Assembly: GCF_002165775.1 (NCBI RefSeq)
Contig: NZ_NDYP01000002.1
Location: forward strand, 124,001 to 188,000
Direction: 5' to 3'
DNA from: Campylobacter concisus
GTDB lineage: Bacteria > Campylobacterota > Campylobacteria > Campylobacterales > Campylobacteraceae
Length of the DNA: 64,000 nucleotides
In this document: piece after piece, positions 49,084 through 58,173 of the stretch
How the letters are laid out: every line of letters begins with the position of its first letter
Position numbering within the stretch: position 1 is the first letter of the stretch
The notes under the pieces: generated by a model
Database searches by the model: none
Seen by the model: the letters and a program-made list of their open reading frames with translations, nothing else
What the model was told of the DNA's origin: nothing
Translations under genes and position numbers: made by a program

Positions 49084-50155
49084 AAAGCTTATCTTTAAAT
49101 TTTTGTTTATTGCTCATATAAACGAAGCTTAGCACCTCAGCTACGGCTCTAAAAAGATGTGCTGGTATCGTATCATCGACTTCACAAATTTTATAAAGCT
49201 CTCTTGCGAGTGGTGGATTTTCATAAATTTGCACACCATTTTCAACGGCTATTTTTTTTATTTGCAGTGCTAAAAAATCAACACCTTTTGCAAGTATTAT
49301 CGGCGCCTCGTCACGACTTTTATCATATCTTATCGCCACGGCGTAGTGAGTAGGGTTTGTGATGACTACGTCAGCTTGTGGGATATTTTGCATCATTCGA
49401 CGCTTGGCTGCACGCATTTGGGCTTGACGAATTCTGCCTTTTACCTGCGGATCTCCTTCCATTTGCTTATACTCATCTTTTATCTCTTGCTTGCTCATAC
49501 GAAGGTCTTTAAAGTATTGAAAACGCACGATAAGAAGGTCAATAAGTCCGATCACAAAAAGGATAAAAAGCATGACGCTAACAAGAATGATGAGCTTTTC
49601 TTTTAGCCAAGCAAGCTGATCAAACATAGAAAAAAAGAGCGTGTGTGGCAGCTCCTTTATAAACTGCAAGAAAAAATAAAATCCAACTCCAAAGACGATG
49701 CTAACTTTTAGCACGATTTTGATGCTATCTATCACTTTTTTCATCGAGAATAAATTTTTTAGCCCTTTTAGCGGGTTTATCTTGCCAAAATTTGGCATTA
49801 TAGGCTTTGTAGTAAAGATAAATCCAAACTGCATTACATTTGCGATGACACCAGCGATTGCCACACAGATACAAACTGGAAGTATCATAAGAAGCGACCT
49901 TGCAAAGGTATTTACGACAATCATTTTTACAGTTGGCAAGGTAAGTGGCTGACCGATAAATTTTGAGTAGTAGATATAAAGTGAGATGATCTGTTCTTTC
50001 ATAAAATTTAGCATCGCAAGTAGTATGCCAATAGCAATAACTAGGGTCACGAAGCCTGATAGGTCTTGACTTTTGGGAACGTTGCCGTCATTACGGGAGT
50101 CTTCTATCTTTTTGGAGGTGGGTTCTTCAGTTTTTTCTTGGTCTTCGCCTGCCAT
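49082..50155 (-). CDS. flhB: Flagellar export switch protein FlhB
   Basis: 357 residues. Hydrophilic N-terminus GEDQEKTEEPTSKKIEDSR, four membrane helices (about 30-210), and a cytoplasmic domain with the self-cleavage motif NPTH in VVITNPTHYAVAIRYD. FlhB is part of the flagellar type III export gate; cleavage between Asn and Pro switches specificity from rod/hook to filament proteins. No other flagellar gene is in the window, as is common for dispersed Campylobacter flagellar genes. Confidence 0.97.
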   Translation of the reverse strand: MAGEDQEKTEEPTSKKIEDSRNDGNVPKSQDLSGFVTLVIAIGILLAMLNFMKEQIISLYIYYSKFIGQPLTLPTVKMIVVNTFARSLLMILPVCICVAIAGVIANVMQFGFIFTTKPIMPNFGKINPLKGLKNLFSMKKVIDSIKIVLKVSIVFGVGFYFFLQFIKELPHTLFFSMFDQLAWLKEKLIILVSVMLFILFVIGLIDLLIVRFQYFKDLRMSKQEIKDEYKQMEGDPQVKGRIRQAQMRAAKRRMMQNIPQADVVITNPTHYAVAIRYDKSRDEAPIILAKGVDFLALQIKKIAVENGVQIYENPPLARELYKICEVDDTIPAHLFRAVAEVLSFVYMSNKQKFKDKL

Positions 50156-50298
50156 CTTTTTCCTAGGGTTGCTTAAATTTGGGCGATTATAGCCAAAATG
50201 CGGTTAAAATATCCGCTAAATTTAACTTTTTGTGAGCCAAAAAACTAAGCCATTTTAGGCGTTTTTGGCTAAAATTAGCAAAAATAAGGAGACGCAAA

Positions 50299-51261
50299 AT
50301 GTCATTTTTAGAAGGCTTATTTAACATTTTCAAAGCCAAAAAACCACCAAAAAGCGATGAAGAGCTACTTTTAGACGAGTACGCAAGCATTTACGCCGAG
50401 ATAAAAGAGAAAAATTTAAACGATTACGACTTTTTATTTAAGCTCATACGCTCGCTATCTTTTTCAAGAGCTAGGCGTTACGATTTTTGCCTTGAAAAGT
50501 GCCTAGCTGATGGCGACGACGAGGCATTAAATAATCTCATTTTTCAATACGCTAAGCTAAATTTACTCCCAGGATGCAGCGGTGGATATGATCAGTGCGA
50601 GAAGCTGATCCCTGCATTTTTTGCTATCGCTTGTGGTGATACAGATAGTATGGCAAGGATCTTTCCAAAAGGCCTGCCACCCAGCAAAAACGGCTATAAA
50701 TTTCTATGCGTCATGCACGATCTGCTCACGGCGATGCTTTGGCAAGATGAAAATTTACTCACCCCTGCTCTAGAAAAGGCTCGCACCTTTGCAGAGTCTA
50801 AAAAACCAGCAAACGAAAGAGAAGCGGTTAAATTTGTGCTAGCCTTGCATGAAAAAGATACGGCTGCCATGAGCGAGCATTTGCAGAAATTTTGCTCCAC
50901 TTTTGGCAGGACAGATGCGCCCAAATTTGAAAAACGACTTTACATTTTTGCACACGGACTTCATGCTTTGGCACGCTACTTTTTACCGCTTGAACTCTTT
51001 AAAGAGATAAAGCTACCAAAAAATGAAAATTTCAGTAAATTTTACGCACAAAGGCTCTTTCAAAATGAAATTCCTAAGCCAAAACTTTATTTTGTTTTTC
51101 CGCCTGAGCTTGAACTGATAAATGTGATCTTAAGCGCACCAGTAGCCAAAACACTGATATATCAGCCACATTTGCCAAGTGACAAAACATTTTTATTAGA
51201 TCATACATCTATGATAAGAAATTTAGCTGACGAGATCATAAGATCAGGGGCATTAAAGTAG
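50299..51261 (+). CDS. Hypothetical soluble helical protein
   Basis: 320 residues, no signal peptide or membrane helix, predicted mostly helical. Two short Cys patches occur (RYDFCLEKC near 53-61 and LPGCSGGYDQC near 83-93). The middle reads like paired helices (EREAVKFVLALHEKDTAAM), as in TPR-like or immunity-protein folds, but I cannot assign it. TAAGGAG lies upstream of the ATG. It stands alone between flhB and rplU. Confidence 0.7.
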   Translation: MSFLEGLFNIFKAKKPPKSDEELLLDEYASIYAEIKEKNLNDYDFLFKLIRSLSFSRARRYDFCLEKCLADGDDEALNNLIFQYAKLNLLPGCSGGYDQCEKLIPAFFAIACGDTDSMARIFPKGLPPSKNGYKFLCVMHDLLTAMLWQDENLLTPALEKARTFAESKKPANEREAVKFVLALHEKDTAAMSEHLQKFCSTFGRTDAPKFEKRLYIFAHGLHALARYFLPLELFKEIKLPKNENFSKFYAQRLFQNEIPKPKLYFVFPPELELINVILSAPVAKTLIYQPHLPSDKTFLLDHTSMIRNLADEIIRSGALK

Positions 51262-51368
51262 AATTTATAAACTTTTGGCTAATATTCACACCTTACAACC
51301 AACAAAGCTCCATAAATCTTTTGCAAAAAAGTGCTTTTTGGTCTTACCAAATTTTAGAAAGGTAGAGT

Positions 51369-51683
51369 ATGTCAAAATACGCTATATTTAAGCATGGCGG
51401 CAAGCAATATCGTGTTAGCGAGGGTGAGTACCTTAAGCTAGATCACTTTAGTGCTGAAGCTAAATCAACCGTTGAGATTACAGAAGTTTTAGCTGTAAAT
51501 GACGGCGAAGTAAAGGTAGGTGCGCCATTTGTTAAGGGTGCAAAAGTTGTTCTTGAGGTCGTTAATGAAGGCAAAGACAAAAAAGTAGTTATCTACAAAA
51601 AACGCAGACGTAAAGACTCAAAACTAAAACGCGGCTTTAGAAGACAATTTACACGTGTAAAAGTCGTAAGTATTGCAGCTTAA
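51369..51683 (+). CDS. rplU: 50S ribosomal protein L21
   Basis: 104 residues with [22 protein letters not shown] and the basic end [22 protein letters not shown], binding 23S rRNA domain II. A TAATAT at 51280-51285 may be its promoter. Followed after 11 bases by rpmA, the usual pairing. Confidence 0.98.
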   Translation: MSKYAIFKHGGKQYRVSEGEYLKLDHFSAEAKSTVEITEVLAVNDGEVKVGAPFVKGAKVVLEVVNEGKDKKVVIYKKRRRKDSKLKRGFRRQFTRVKVVSIAA

Positions 51684-51694
51684 GGAGATAAGAT

Positions 51695-51952
51695 ATGGCA
51701 CACAAAAAAGGTCAGGGTTCAACCCAAAATAACCGTGATAGTATCGGACGCCGATTAGGTGTTAAAAAATTTGGTGGTGAGTTCGTTCGTGCTGGAAACA
51801 TAATCATCCGCCAAAGAGGAACAGCAACTCACGCTGGAAATAACGTAGGTCTTGGCAAAGATCACACTATTTTTGCATTAGTCGATGGCTTTGTAAAATT
51901 TGAAAGACTTGATAAAAACAGAAAAAAAGTATCTGTTTATCCAGCTGCATAA
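51695..51952 (+). CDS. rpmA: 50S ribosomal protein L27
   Basis: 85 residues: [53 protein letters not shown]27's N-terminus reaches the peptidyl transferase centre. The start has no extra cleavable leader of the Firmicute type. Confidence 0.98.
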   Translation: MAHKKGQGSTQNNRDSIGRRLGVKKFGGEFVRAGNIIIRQRGTATHAGNNVGLGKDHTIFALVDGFVKFERLDKNRKKVSVYPAA

Positions 51953-51956
51953 TACC

Positions 51957-51977
51957 AGGGGCAATCGCCCCTTTTTC
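51957..51977 (+). terminator. Intrinsic terminator after rpmA
   Basis: AGGGGC / GCCCCT stem with tetraloop AATC, followed by TTTTCTTTT. It separates rplU-rpmA from the convergent glycosyltransferase genes and implies that obgE no longer shares this transcript. Confidence 0.88.
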
Positions 51978-51997
51978 TTTTAAATCCACTCAAAAAT

Positions 51998-53104
51998 TTA
52001 ATTTATCTTTTCTAATTCTTTGATTATTTTTCTAGCTCTATTTTTCCAAGTATTTTCGCTCATATTCTCATAAGCATTTTTTGAAATTTTATTTAGCTCA
52101 TCATTACTTAACGTCTTTATATAGTTAAATTTTTCTTCTAGACTTTTTTTATCTCCTGCTTCGTACAAAAAACCATTTTTGCCATCTTTTACTATCTCGG
52201 CAACTGGTGGAAAATTTGGAGCTAAGACAACGTTTGAGTTTGCCATATACTCAAAAAGCTTTAGCGGAGTGCTATAAAGAGAATAAGCACTTTTTACACT
52301 AGGTATTATCAAAATTGTATTGTTTTTAATGAGACTTTTTACAACTTCTTTTTGAGGTAACATCCCTTTAAAACATACCAGACATTCGATCTTTCTTTCT
52401 TTAAGAGTATTTTTTAAATTTATAAAACTATTTCCACTATTCTTACCATACAGCTCGAGTTTTATCCTGGTTTTTAAAGCAAAATCCAGCATCAGATCAA
52501 GACCTTTCCATAACAAGAATGAGCCATAATAGTTTATACTTGAAAAATCAAAATCTTTTTTCTTAAAAACATAATCTTGTTTGCAACCATTATAGACAAC
52601 TGCCGAATTTGTTATTTGTAAGTCAAAAAATTTTCTAAGTTCATTTAATGTGCTGATATTGTGCGAAAAGATAAAATCAGCATCTTTTAGTATCTCTTTT
52701 TCCATATTATAAAGTGCTTTGTTGCCCAAGGTAAAACACTCATGCACTTCAAATACAACCTTTTGATTGGATATTTTATTTTCTAGTAAAAATTTAGCTA
52801 TCTTTAAATGTCTCGTATAAAATATTGCGTCTTTATTTGAATAGTTATTTATTATCTTTTTTAGAAAAAAATTAAAAATTTTATTACTTTTTAAAAATAG
52901 AATCCTTTTTCTTACAAACAATATGTCATTAGCTTTTAGCTTTAAAGCGAATTTCTCATTTACCTCATTTAAATTTAAAGGAGACTGCGGTAAGACCAGT
53001 TTAGCATCGCACATATTACTAAGCTCAAAAAATGTATTTAGTATTGCTATCTCTCTTGCATTACCTTGCGGAATTTGTTCTGGATATATGTAAAATAGTT
53101 TCAT
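51998..53104 (-). CDS. Glycosyltransferase (GT-B, family 4-like)
   Basis: 368 residues. GT-B pattern: VVYNGCKQ, a turn to the C-terminal domain with YGSFLLWKGLDLMLDF, ELYGKNSGN, and the donor-binding region SLYSTPLKLFEYMANSNVVLAPNFPPVAEI with the family's acidic residue. The last gene of a four-gene minus-strand group. Very AT-rich. Donor and acceptor are unknown; role in surface polysaccharide synthesis is inferred from neighbours. Confidence 0.82.
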   Translation of the reverse strand: MKLFYIYPEQIPQGNAREIAILNTFFELSNMCDAKLVLPQSPLNLNEVNEKFALKLKANDILFVRKRILFLKSNKIFNFFLKKIINNYSNKDAIFYTRHLKIAKFLLENKISNQKVVFEVHECFTLGNKALYNMEKEILKDADFIFSHNISTLNELRKFFDLQITNSAVVYNGCKQDYVFKKKDFDFSSINYYGSFLLWKGLDLMLDFALKTRIKLELYGKNSGNSFINLKNTLKERKIECLVCFKGMLPQKEVVKSLIKNNTILIIPSVKSAYSLYSTPLKLFEYMANSNVVLAPNFPPVAEIVKDGKNGFLYEAGDKKSLEEKFNYIKTLSNDELNKISKNAYENMSENTWKNRARKIIKELEKIN

Positions 53105-53107
53105 GAA

Positions 53108-54376
53108 TCACTCCTTGTTCTTGCATAAAAACACTATAAAAAGACCAAGCATTACATAAAGATGAGTAAAGTACATAGTTTCAAATAATCCCCTAAATAT
53201 ATAAGTGAAAAGTATGCTTCCAAATATTGCTATATAAAATTTGTTGTTTGACAAATACCTTTTAAAAGAGACAAAAAGTATATAAAAAACAAGTACAATA
53301 AAAAGAGCAGTACCTACTACACCATAATGATAATACTGACCAATAAATACAGGCTCATCATGATATGGATGTTTGGTGCCATCATTTTCTATGCCAGTTG
53401 GACCAAGATCCTCATTGTTAATATTTTTATCATTTAAAAATTTAGTATATTGCTTACCGCCAAAACCTATGCCTATGTAAGCTCTATCAGAGCTAAAAAG
53501 AAGCGGTAATCTTTTTATTAAAATATCTCCTCTACCAGAAGTATAAAATCCTTGTGAAATCTTAAATTGTAAAAGCGTGGAGTTATAGTAGACGCAAGCA
53601 TAGGCAGCAAATAAAAATAGGCAAAATATCATAGATTTTTTATTTATAAGATTAATTTTTTCATTTTTAAATATTAGGACTAATATCACTACTAAACTTA
53701 GAACAAGTGCAAGCCATGAGCCTCTTGCTCCTGTAAGCAAAATAAAAATTAAGCTAATAATGATATTAAAAATAGTAATAAAAAATTTATAAAAATTATT
53801 TTTTATAAAAAATAGTGATATCAAAGAAAAAATGAATAAACTATCAAAGAAACTTGAATAAAATCTATCGATAGGTTGAATCAATTGATTTTTTGCATTT
53901 CTTAAATTTAAAAGCGTTCCTTCTTCTATTCCTTTTACAAAAAAATGTAAATTGTCTAAACTTAAAGCTATAACCATGGCAAAAAACAACCATTTTGAAT
54001 TTTTATAATTACCATCATGCCAAAGGAGAATAATAAAAATAAATACAAAAGCTCGTTTAAATTCACTAAATGCTGAAAGAAATGCATTTTGGGTAGTGTC
54101 ATAAGGAAAAATTGATATCCCGAAAACATATAAATTTAGTAAAATAAAAAGCAGCAATATAGTTTTATTGTTCTTTATATTATTTTTTATATTTTCTAAT
54201 GTATTTTTAGTATTAATAATAAAAAGAATCATAGTTGAAAATAGAGCCAAATATATACCTAAATTCTTTACAGCAGTAATATGTTCGTTATATTGACCTA
54301 TTAAAAAAAGAGACAACAAAAATAGAATTGAACTTTTTAAAAATGTTATCAAATTTGATTTATTTTGAAGTGTCAT
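53108..54376 (-). CDS. O-antigen ligase/polymerase-like membrane protein
   Basis: 422 residues with about ten or more membrane helices, a conserved LTGARGSWLALVLSL segment, and a large periplasmic loop (about 280-350) holding ISQGFYTSGRGDIL, GIGFGGKQY and HPYHDEPVFIGQYYHYG. This is the layout of the Wzy_C/WaaL family, which polymerises or attaches O-antigen-like chains at the periplasmic face. Overlaps the glycosyltransferase upstream by 17 bases. Ligase and polymerase cannot be told apart by eye. Confidence 0.82.
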   Translation of the reverse strand: MTLQNKSNLITFLKSSILFLLSLFLIGQYNEHITAVKNLGIYLALFSTMILFIINTKNTLENIKNNIKNNKTILLLFILLNLYVFGISIFPYDTTQNAFLSAFSEFKRAFVFIFIILLWHDGNYKNSKWLFFAMVIALSLDNLHFFVKGIEEGTLLNLRNAKNQLIQPIDRFYSSFFDSLFIFSLISLFFIKNNFYKFFITIFNIIISLIFILLTGARGSWLALVLSLVVILVLIFKNEKINLINKKSMIFCLFLFAAYACVYYNSTLLQFKISQGFYTSGRGDILIKRLPLLFSSDRAYIGIGFGGKQYTKFLNDKNINNEDLGPTGIENDGTKHPYHDEPVFIGQYYHYGVVGTALFIVLVFYILFVSFKRYLSNNKFYIAIFGSILFTYIFRGLFETMYFTHLYVMLGLFIVFLCKNKE

Positions 54377-55484
54377 TCAACACCCCTTTATAAAATTTTT
54401 GTATATCCTCGGCGATCTTATCCCAAGAAAAATTCTCCTCACACATTTTTCTAGCATTTGTAATGATTTTTAGTTTATCTGACTCTTTTAAATTTAAAAT
54501 ATACTCTTTTACTTCTTTAGCAAAATTTTCAAACTCAAAAAGCTTACAATTTTCACCATCCACCATATACTCTTTACTGCCGCCACCTGCTCTTGCTATA
54601 ACAAAACTCTCACAGCTCATGGCCTCTATGCCAACCATGCAAAATGGCTCTCTATCATTTAGAGGAACAATAGTAAAATCAAAGCTATTATAGGCAGTGT
54701 AAACTTTATCTGGTGAGATATTATCGAGAAAATCTATATTATTTAGGTTGTATTCTTTTATCTTTTTAACAAGACTTTTGTAGTATTCATAATTATCTTT
54801 TCTTTTAATTATTTCACCTATTATTTTAAAATTGTACTCAGATAAATTTTTAAATTCTCTTGCTAGTTCAATCATGTATTCAACATTTTTTTGACTAACT
54901 ATTCTTCCCACAAAACCAATAATAATTTTTTTATCTTTTTTAAAATTTATTTTTTTAAATTTGTCTATATCTACACCATTTTTTATAACTTTATAAATTT
55001 TTGCATTAGGTAGATCTTCAAAATTATTCATAAGAAAATCACTACAAGCTATAACAGCATCAAGCTTATCAAAATTTTTATTTTTAAAATCATAAAAATT
55101 ATGCAGGTGAAGGATCACTTTTATATCTTTATTCCAAGTTTTTATCTTTTTTGCTAACTTCTCTACACCATTATGATAGTTTTGAAAATGCACAATATCA
55201 GGATTTATTTTTTTTATCTCATTGAAAACTCTGTCATTGTAAGAGTAGACGTCCCAGCCTAATATCTTTTGAAAAATTCTTTTATAAATTTTTGAAAGGC
55301 GAATCCTATGGTGATAAACACCATCCCTATATTCTTTTAATGGCAAAAATTCATCATCTATACAAATAGTATGAGGCTCATAAAACCAAAGCCTCTTTGC
55401 TACTTCATTTGTCCAGGTCTGAACAGCGGCACCCTTGAGTGGGGGTATGGCATAAAAATTACTTACATAAGCTACTTTTTTCAT
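54360..55484 (-). CDS. Glycosyltransferase family 4
   Basis: 374 residues from the ATG complementary to 55482-55484, coupled to the upstream gene by an ATGA overlap. N-terminus MKKVAYVSNFYAIPPLKGAAVQTW; middle KVIKNGVDIDKF; IIGFVGRIVSQKNVEYM; and the donor site EPFCMVGIEAMSCESFVIARAGGGSKE. A retaining GT-B enzyme, probably adding a hexose to surface glycan. Confidence 0.88.
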   Translation of the reverse strand: MKKVAYVSNFYAIPPLKGAAVQTWTNEVAKRLWFYEPHTICIDDEFLPLKEYRDGVYHHRIRLSKIYKRIFQKILGWDVYSYNDRVFNEIKKINPDIVHFQNYHNGVEKLAKKIKTWNKDIKVILHLHNFYDFKNKNFDKLDAVIACSDFLMNNFEDLPNAKIYKVIKNGVDIDKFKKINFKKDKKIIIGFVGRIVSQKNVEYMIELAREFKNLSEYNFKIIGEIIKRKDNYEYYKSLVKKIKEYNLNNIDFLDNISPDKVYTAYNSFDFTIVPLNDREPFCMVGIEAMSCESFVIARAGGGSKEYMVDGENCKLFEFENFAKEVKEYILNLKESDKLKIITNARKMCEENFSWDKIAEDIQKFYKGVLNDTSK

Positions 55485-56563
55485 AACCCAACCAGTTCCT
55501 GTGCAAATTTTGACCACTCGTACATGCCTTTTATGCTCTCTCTTGGTCTTAAATTTTCTATATTTTCTAGCGTTAAATTTATTTTTTCTATCATGTCGCT
55601 TTCATCAGAAATTTTAAATTTATACCCATTTACTCCATCTTTTATTATTTCTTTCATGCCGCCATTTATACTAACTACACAAGGTTTATTGGCGGACAAG
55701 GCTTCAATTACGGTTATGCCAAAAGCCTCATGACCAATGCTTGGCTGCAGATAGACGTCGCAGGCGTTATAATACTGATTTAACTCATCATGTCTGGTAG
55801 CACCGATAAAAATAACCTTTTGGCTTACATTAAGTTTGGTTGCTAGCTCTCTTAGACTTTGTAAATTTTCACCATCGCCAACAAGCATAAATTTAGCGTT
55901 TTTGATCTTGTCTATATTTTTCACCATCAAGCCAAAGCCTTTCCAGCCAACTACTCTACCAACGCTTCCTATTAAAATTTCATCACTATTTACGTCAAAT
56001 TTTTCTCTTATTTTTTCTTTTAGTGATGCATCTGAATAAAACTTCTCTTTATCTACACCATTATAAACCACTTTTATCTCTCTGCCATATCTTTTTCGTA
56101 AGATGTCAGCATTTGCGTCACTCACACTAATGATTTTGTCAATAAATTTAACAAAAAAGCGATCAAAAAAATAAAAATCCTCTCCACCACTTACAAATAT
56201 AGTCTTTAAATTTTTATCATATTTTTTAAGTAGATATGCTACAAAGAAATCAAATGGTTTATGAATAACTAAAACATCAAATTTTTGAGACTTCAAAAAT
56301 TTTCTAGCATTAAAATAAAAACTAACTCTCTCAACAAATTTCCTAAACCTATTGCCTAGTTTTAAAACCTTCTCTCTTGGGCAAAAGTCAAACATTTTTA
56401 GTTCAATATTGCTTTCTTTTAAAAAGGCTGGCACAAATTTACCTCGCCCAGTACAAATAGTGACTTTATGGTCTTTCATAAGCTCTTTAGCCACAGAATA
56501 ATAAAAAGTTTCAACACCACCTATTTTTAATGCAGTTGTTACATTGTAAAGTAGAATTTGCAA
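55481..56563 (-). CDS. Glycosyltransferase family 4 (first gene of the minus-strand group)
   Basis: 360 residues from a TTG (complement at 56561-56563) with AAGGAAT seven bases upstream; the open frame reaches 56644 but the extra N-terminus looks unlike the family. It begins LQILLYNVTTALKIGGVETFYYSV, then VYNGVDKEKF, ILIGSVGRVVGWKGF, and GHEAFGITVIEALSANKPCVV. Retaining GT-B enzyme. The group is divergent from obgE. Confidence 0.87.
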   Translation of the reverse strand: MQILLYNVTTALKIGGVETFYYSVAKELMKDHKVTICTGRGKFVPAFLKESNIELKMFDFCPREKVLKLGNRFRKFVERVSFYFNARKFLKSQKFDVLVIHKPFDFFVAYLLKKYDKNLKTIFVSGGEDFYFFDRFFVKFIDKIISVSDANADILRKRYGREIKVVYNGVDKEKFYSDASLKEKIREKFDVNSDEILIGSVGRVVGWKGFGLMVKNIDKIKNAKFMLVGDGENLQSLRELATKLNVSQKVIFIGATRHDELNQYYNACDVYLQPSIGHEAFGITVIEALSANKPCVVSINGGMKEIIKDGVNGYKFKISDESDMIEKINLTLENIENLRPRESIKGMYEWSKFAQELVGL

Positions 56564-56663
56564 GATTTTATTCCTTGAATTAGTTTTTGGGCTAATTCTA
56601 TCATAAAAGCAGCTTTTACCTTGATGAGATTTAATAAAAAACAAATTTTAATTATTTAAAAGA

Positions 56664-56669
56664 TATAAT
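56664..56669 (+). promoter_or_regulatory. -10 element of obgE
   Basis: Consensus TATAAT 48 bases before the obgE ATG, in the divergent gap next to the glycosyltransferase group. It would give obgE and the following genes their own promoter, needed because the link to rpmA is broken here. Confidence 0.55.
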
Positions 56670-56716
56670 CCAGCCCAAATTTAAAAATAAAAAAATAGAT
56701 AAATTTAAGGTAAAAA

Positions 56717-57775
56717 ATGTTTATAGATAGTGCAAGATTGACTTTAAGTTCGGGACATGGTGGAGCTGGAGCTGTGAGTTTTCGCCGTGAAAAACACGTC
56801 ATTTTAGGTGGTCCTGATGGCGGAGATGGCGGAGATGGCGGAGATGTTTATTTTGTTTGTGACAACAATACCCATACTTTAGCAAACTATAAGGGTAAAA
56901 GAGCCATGAAGGCTGGCAATGGTGAAGCTGGCATGGGCAAGCGAATGACTGGCAAAAAGGGCGAAAATTTAGAACTCATAGTCCCTCCTGGCACAGCTGT
57001 TTATGATGCACAGACAAATGAACTACTCTGTGATATAGTTAGTGAGGGTCAAAAGACGCTATTTTTAAAGGGCGGTAAAGGCGGACTCGGAAATTTTCAC
57101 TTTAAAAGCTCTATCAACCAAGCTCCAGAATACGCACAAAAAGGTATGCCTGAAGAGAGTATTGAAGTAAGGCTTGAACTAAAGCTCATTGCTGACGTGG
57201 GCCTTGTTGGCTTTCCAAATGTTGGCAAATCAACCCTCATCTCAGCCGTCTCAAACGCTAAGCCACAGATAGCAAACTACGAATTTACCACGCTTACACC
57301 AAAGCTCGGCCTCGTCGAGGTTGACGAATACAGCGGCTTTGTCATGGCCGATATCCCTGGTATCATAGAGGGGGCTAGCGACGGACGCGGCCTTGGCGTG
57401 CAGTTTCTAAAGCATATCGAGAGAAATAAAATTTTGCTTTTTATGATAGATAGTGCAAACTACAGAAGCATGAGCGAGCAGTTTAGTGTGCTAAAAGAGG
57501 AGGTCGCTAAATTTTCAAGCGTGCTTGCTAATAGGGACTATGCGATCGCTATCACCAGAGTTGATGCAGCGGAAAATTTAGATGAAAATATAAAAGAATT
57601 TATGAAAAGTATAAATTTAGGGCCAAGACAAGATGGTAAATTTGTTTATAAACAAGACCTATACAGCTTTGACGCAAAAAAACCATACTTTGTTTTACCG
57701 ATCTCATCAGCGACAAATGAGAACATCGACGAGCTTAAATTTGCACTGCTTGAGCTGCTAAAAAAGGAACTTTGA
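56717..57775 (+). CDS. obgE: Ribosome-assembly GTPase Obg
   Basis: 352 residues. Glycine-rich Obg fold (about 1-158; [28 protein letters not shown]), then a GTPase with G1 GFPNVGKST, switch [13 protein letters not shown]3 DIPGIIEGA, and G4 TRVD. It lacks the long acidic tail of some enterobacterial forms. Binds the large ribosomal subunit late in assembly. Confidence 0.97.
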   Translation: MFIDSARLTLSSGHGGAGAVSFRREKHVILGGPDGGDGGDGGDVYFVCDNNTHTLANYKGKRAMKAGNGEAGMGKRMTGKKGENLELIVPPGTAVYDAQTNELLCDIVSEGQKTLFLKGGKGGLGNFHFKSSINQAPEYAQKGMPEESIEVRLELKLIADVGLVGFPNVGKSTLISAVSNAKPQIANYEFTTLTPKLGLVEVDEYSGFVMADIPGIIEGASDGRGLGVQFLKHIERNKILLFMIDSANYRSMSEQFSVLKEEVAKFSSVLANRDYAIAITRVDAAENLDENIKEFMKSINLGPRQDGKFVYKQDLYSFDAKKPYFVLPISSATNENIDELKFALLELLKKEL

Positions 57776-57842
57776 GTTGCAACTTTTTAGTGCTTTGGGC
57801 ATAGAAATTTGAGAGTATAAAATTAAGAAATTTTTTTGCATT

Positions 57843-58157
57843 ATGCTATTTTACTTTAGCGCATATAGCTGTGATCCAGCGGATCCGGCGTATATGTTTT
57901 TGGATTACAATGACATAGATCGTGACGGCATGCTAAATTTAGATGAGTGGACGTCCTGCAAAGTGCCATCAGCACTAAAAATAGCACCAGATCTATGCAC
58001 TAGTGAGGAATTTAAGAGACTGGATCTTGATCGTAGTGGCAAAGTTAGCATTAATGAGCTAGGAAGTTTGATATTTCAAAAGATTGACTGGCGTGAAGAT
58101 CCATGCGTCTTTTGGCCGCCAAGCAGTCAAAAAGCAGATCAAAATAAAAGTCGTTGA
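57843..58157 (+). CDS. Small EF-hand protein, probably exported
   Basis: 104 residues from ATG 57843. Two EF-hand loops: DYNDIDRDGMLNLDEW (about 20-35) and DLDRSGKVSINEL (about 61-73), both with calcium ligands in place. Four Cys are spread as CDPADP, SCKVP, LCTSEE and PCVFW, which suggests disulfides. As annotated the leader is short, but the same frame upstream, from an ATT at 57822, would add KKFFCI and make a proper signal peptide. No homologue known to me. It sits where C. jejuni has proB. Confidence 0.65.
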   Translation: MLFYFSAYSCDPADPAYMFLDYNDIDRDGMLNLDEWTSCKVPSALKIAPDLCTSEEFKRLDLDRSGKVSINELGSLIFQKIDWREDPCVFWPPSSQKADQNKSR

Positions 58158-58173
58158 AATTTAAAGGAAAGTG

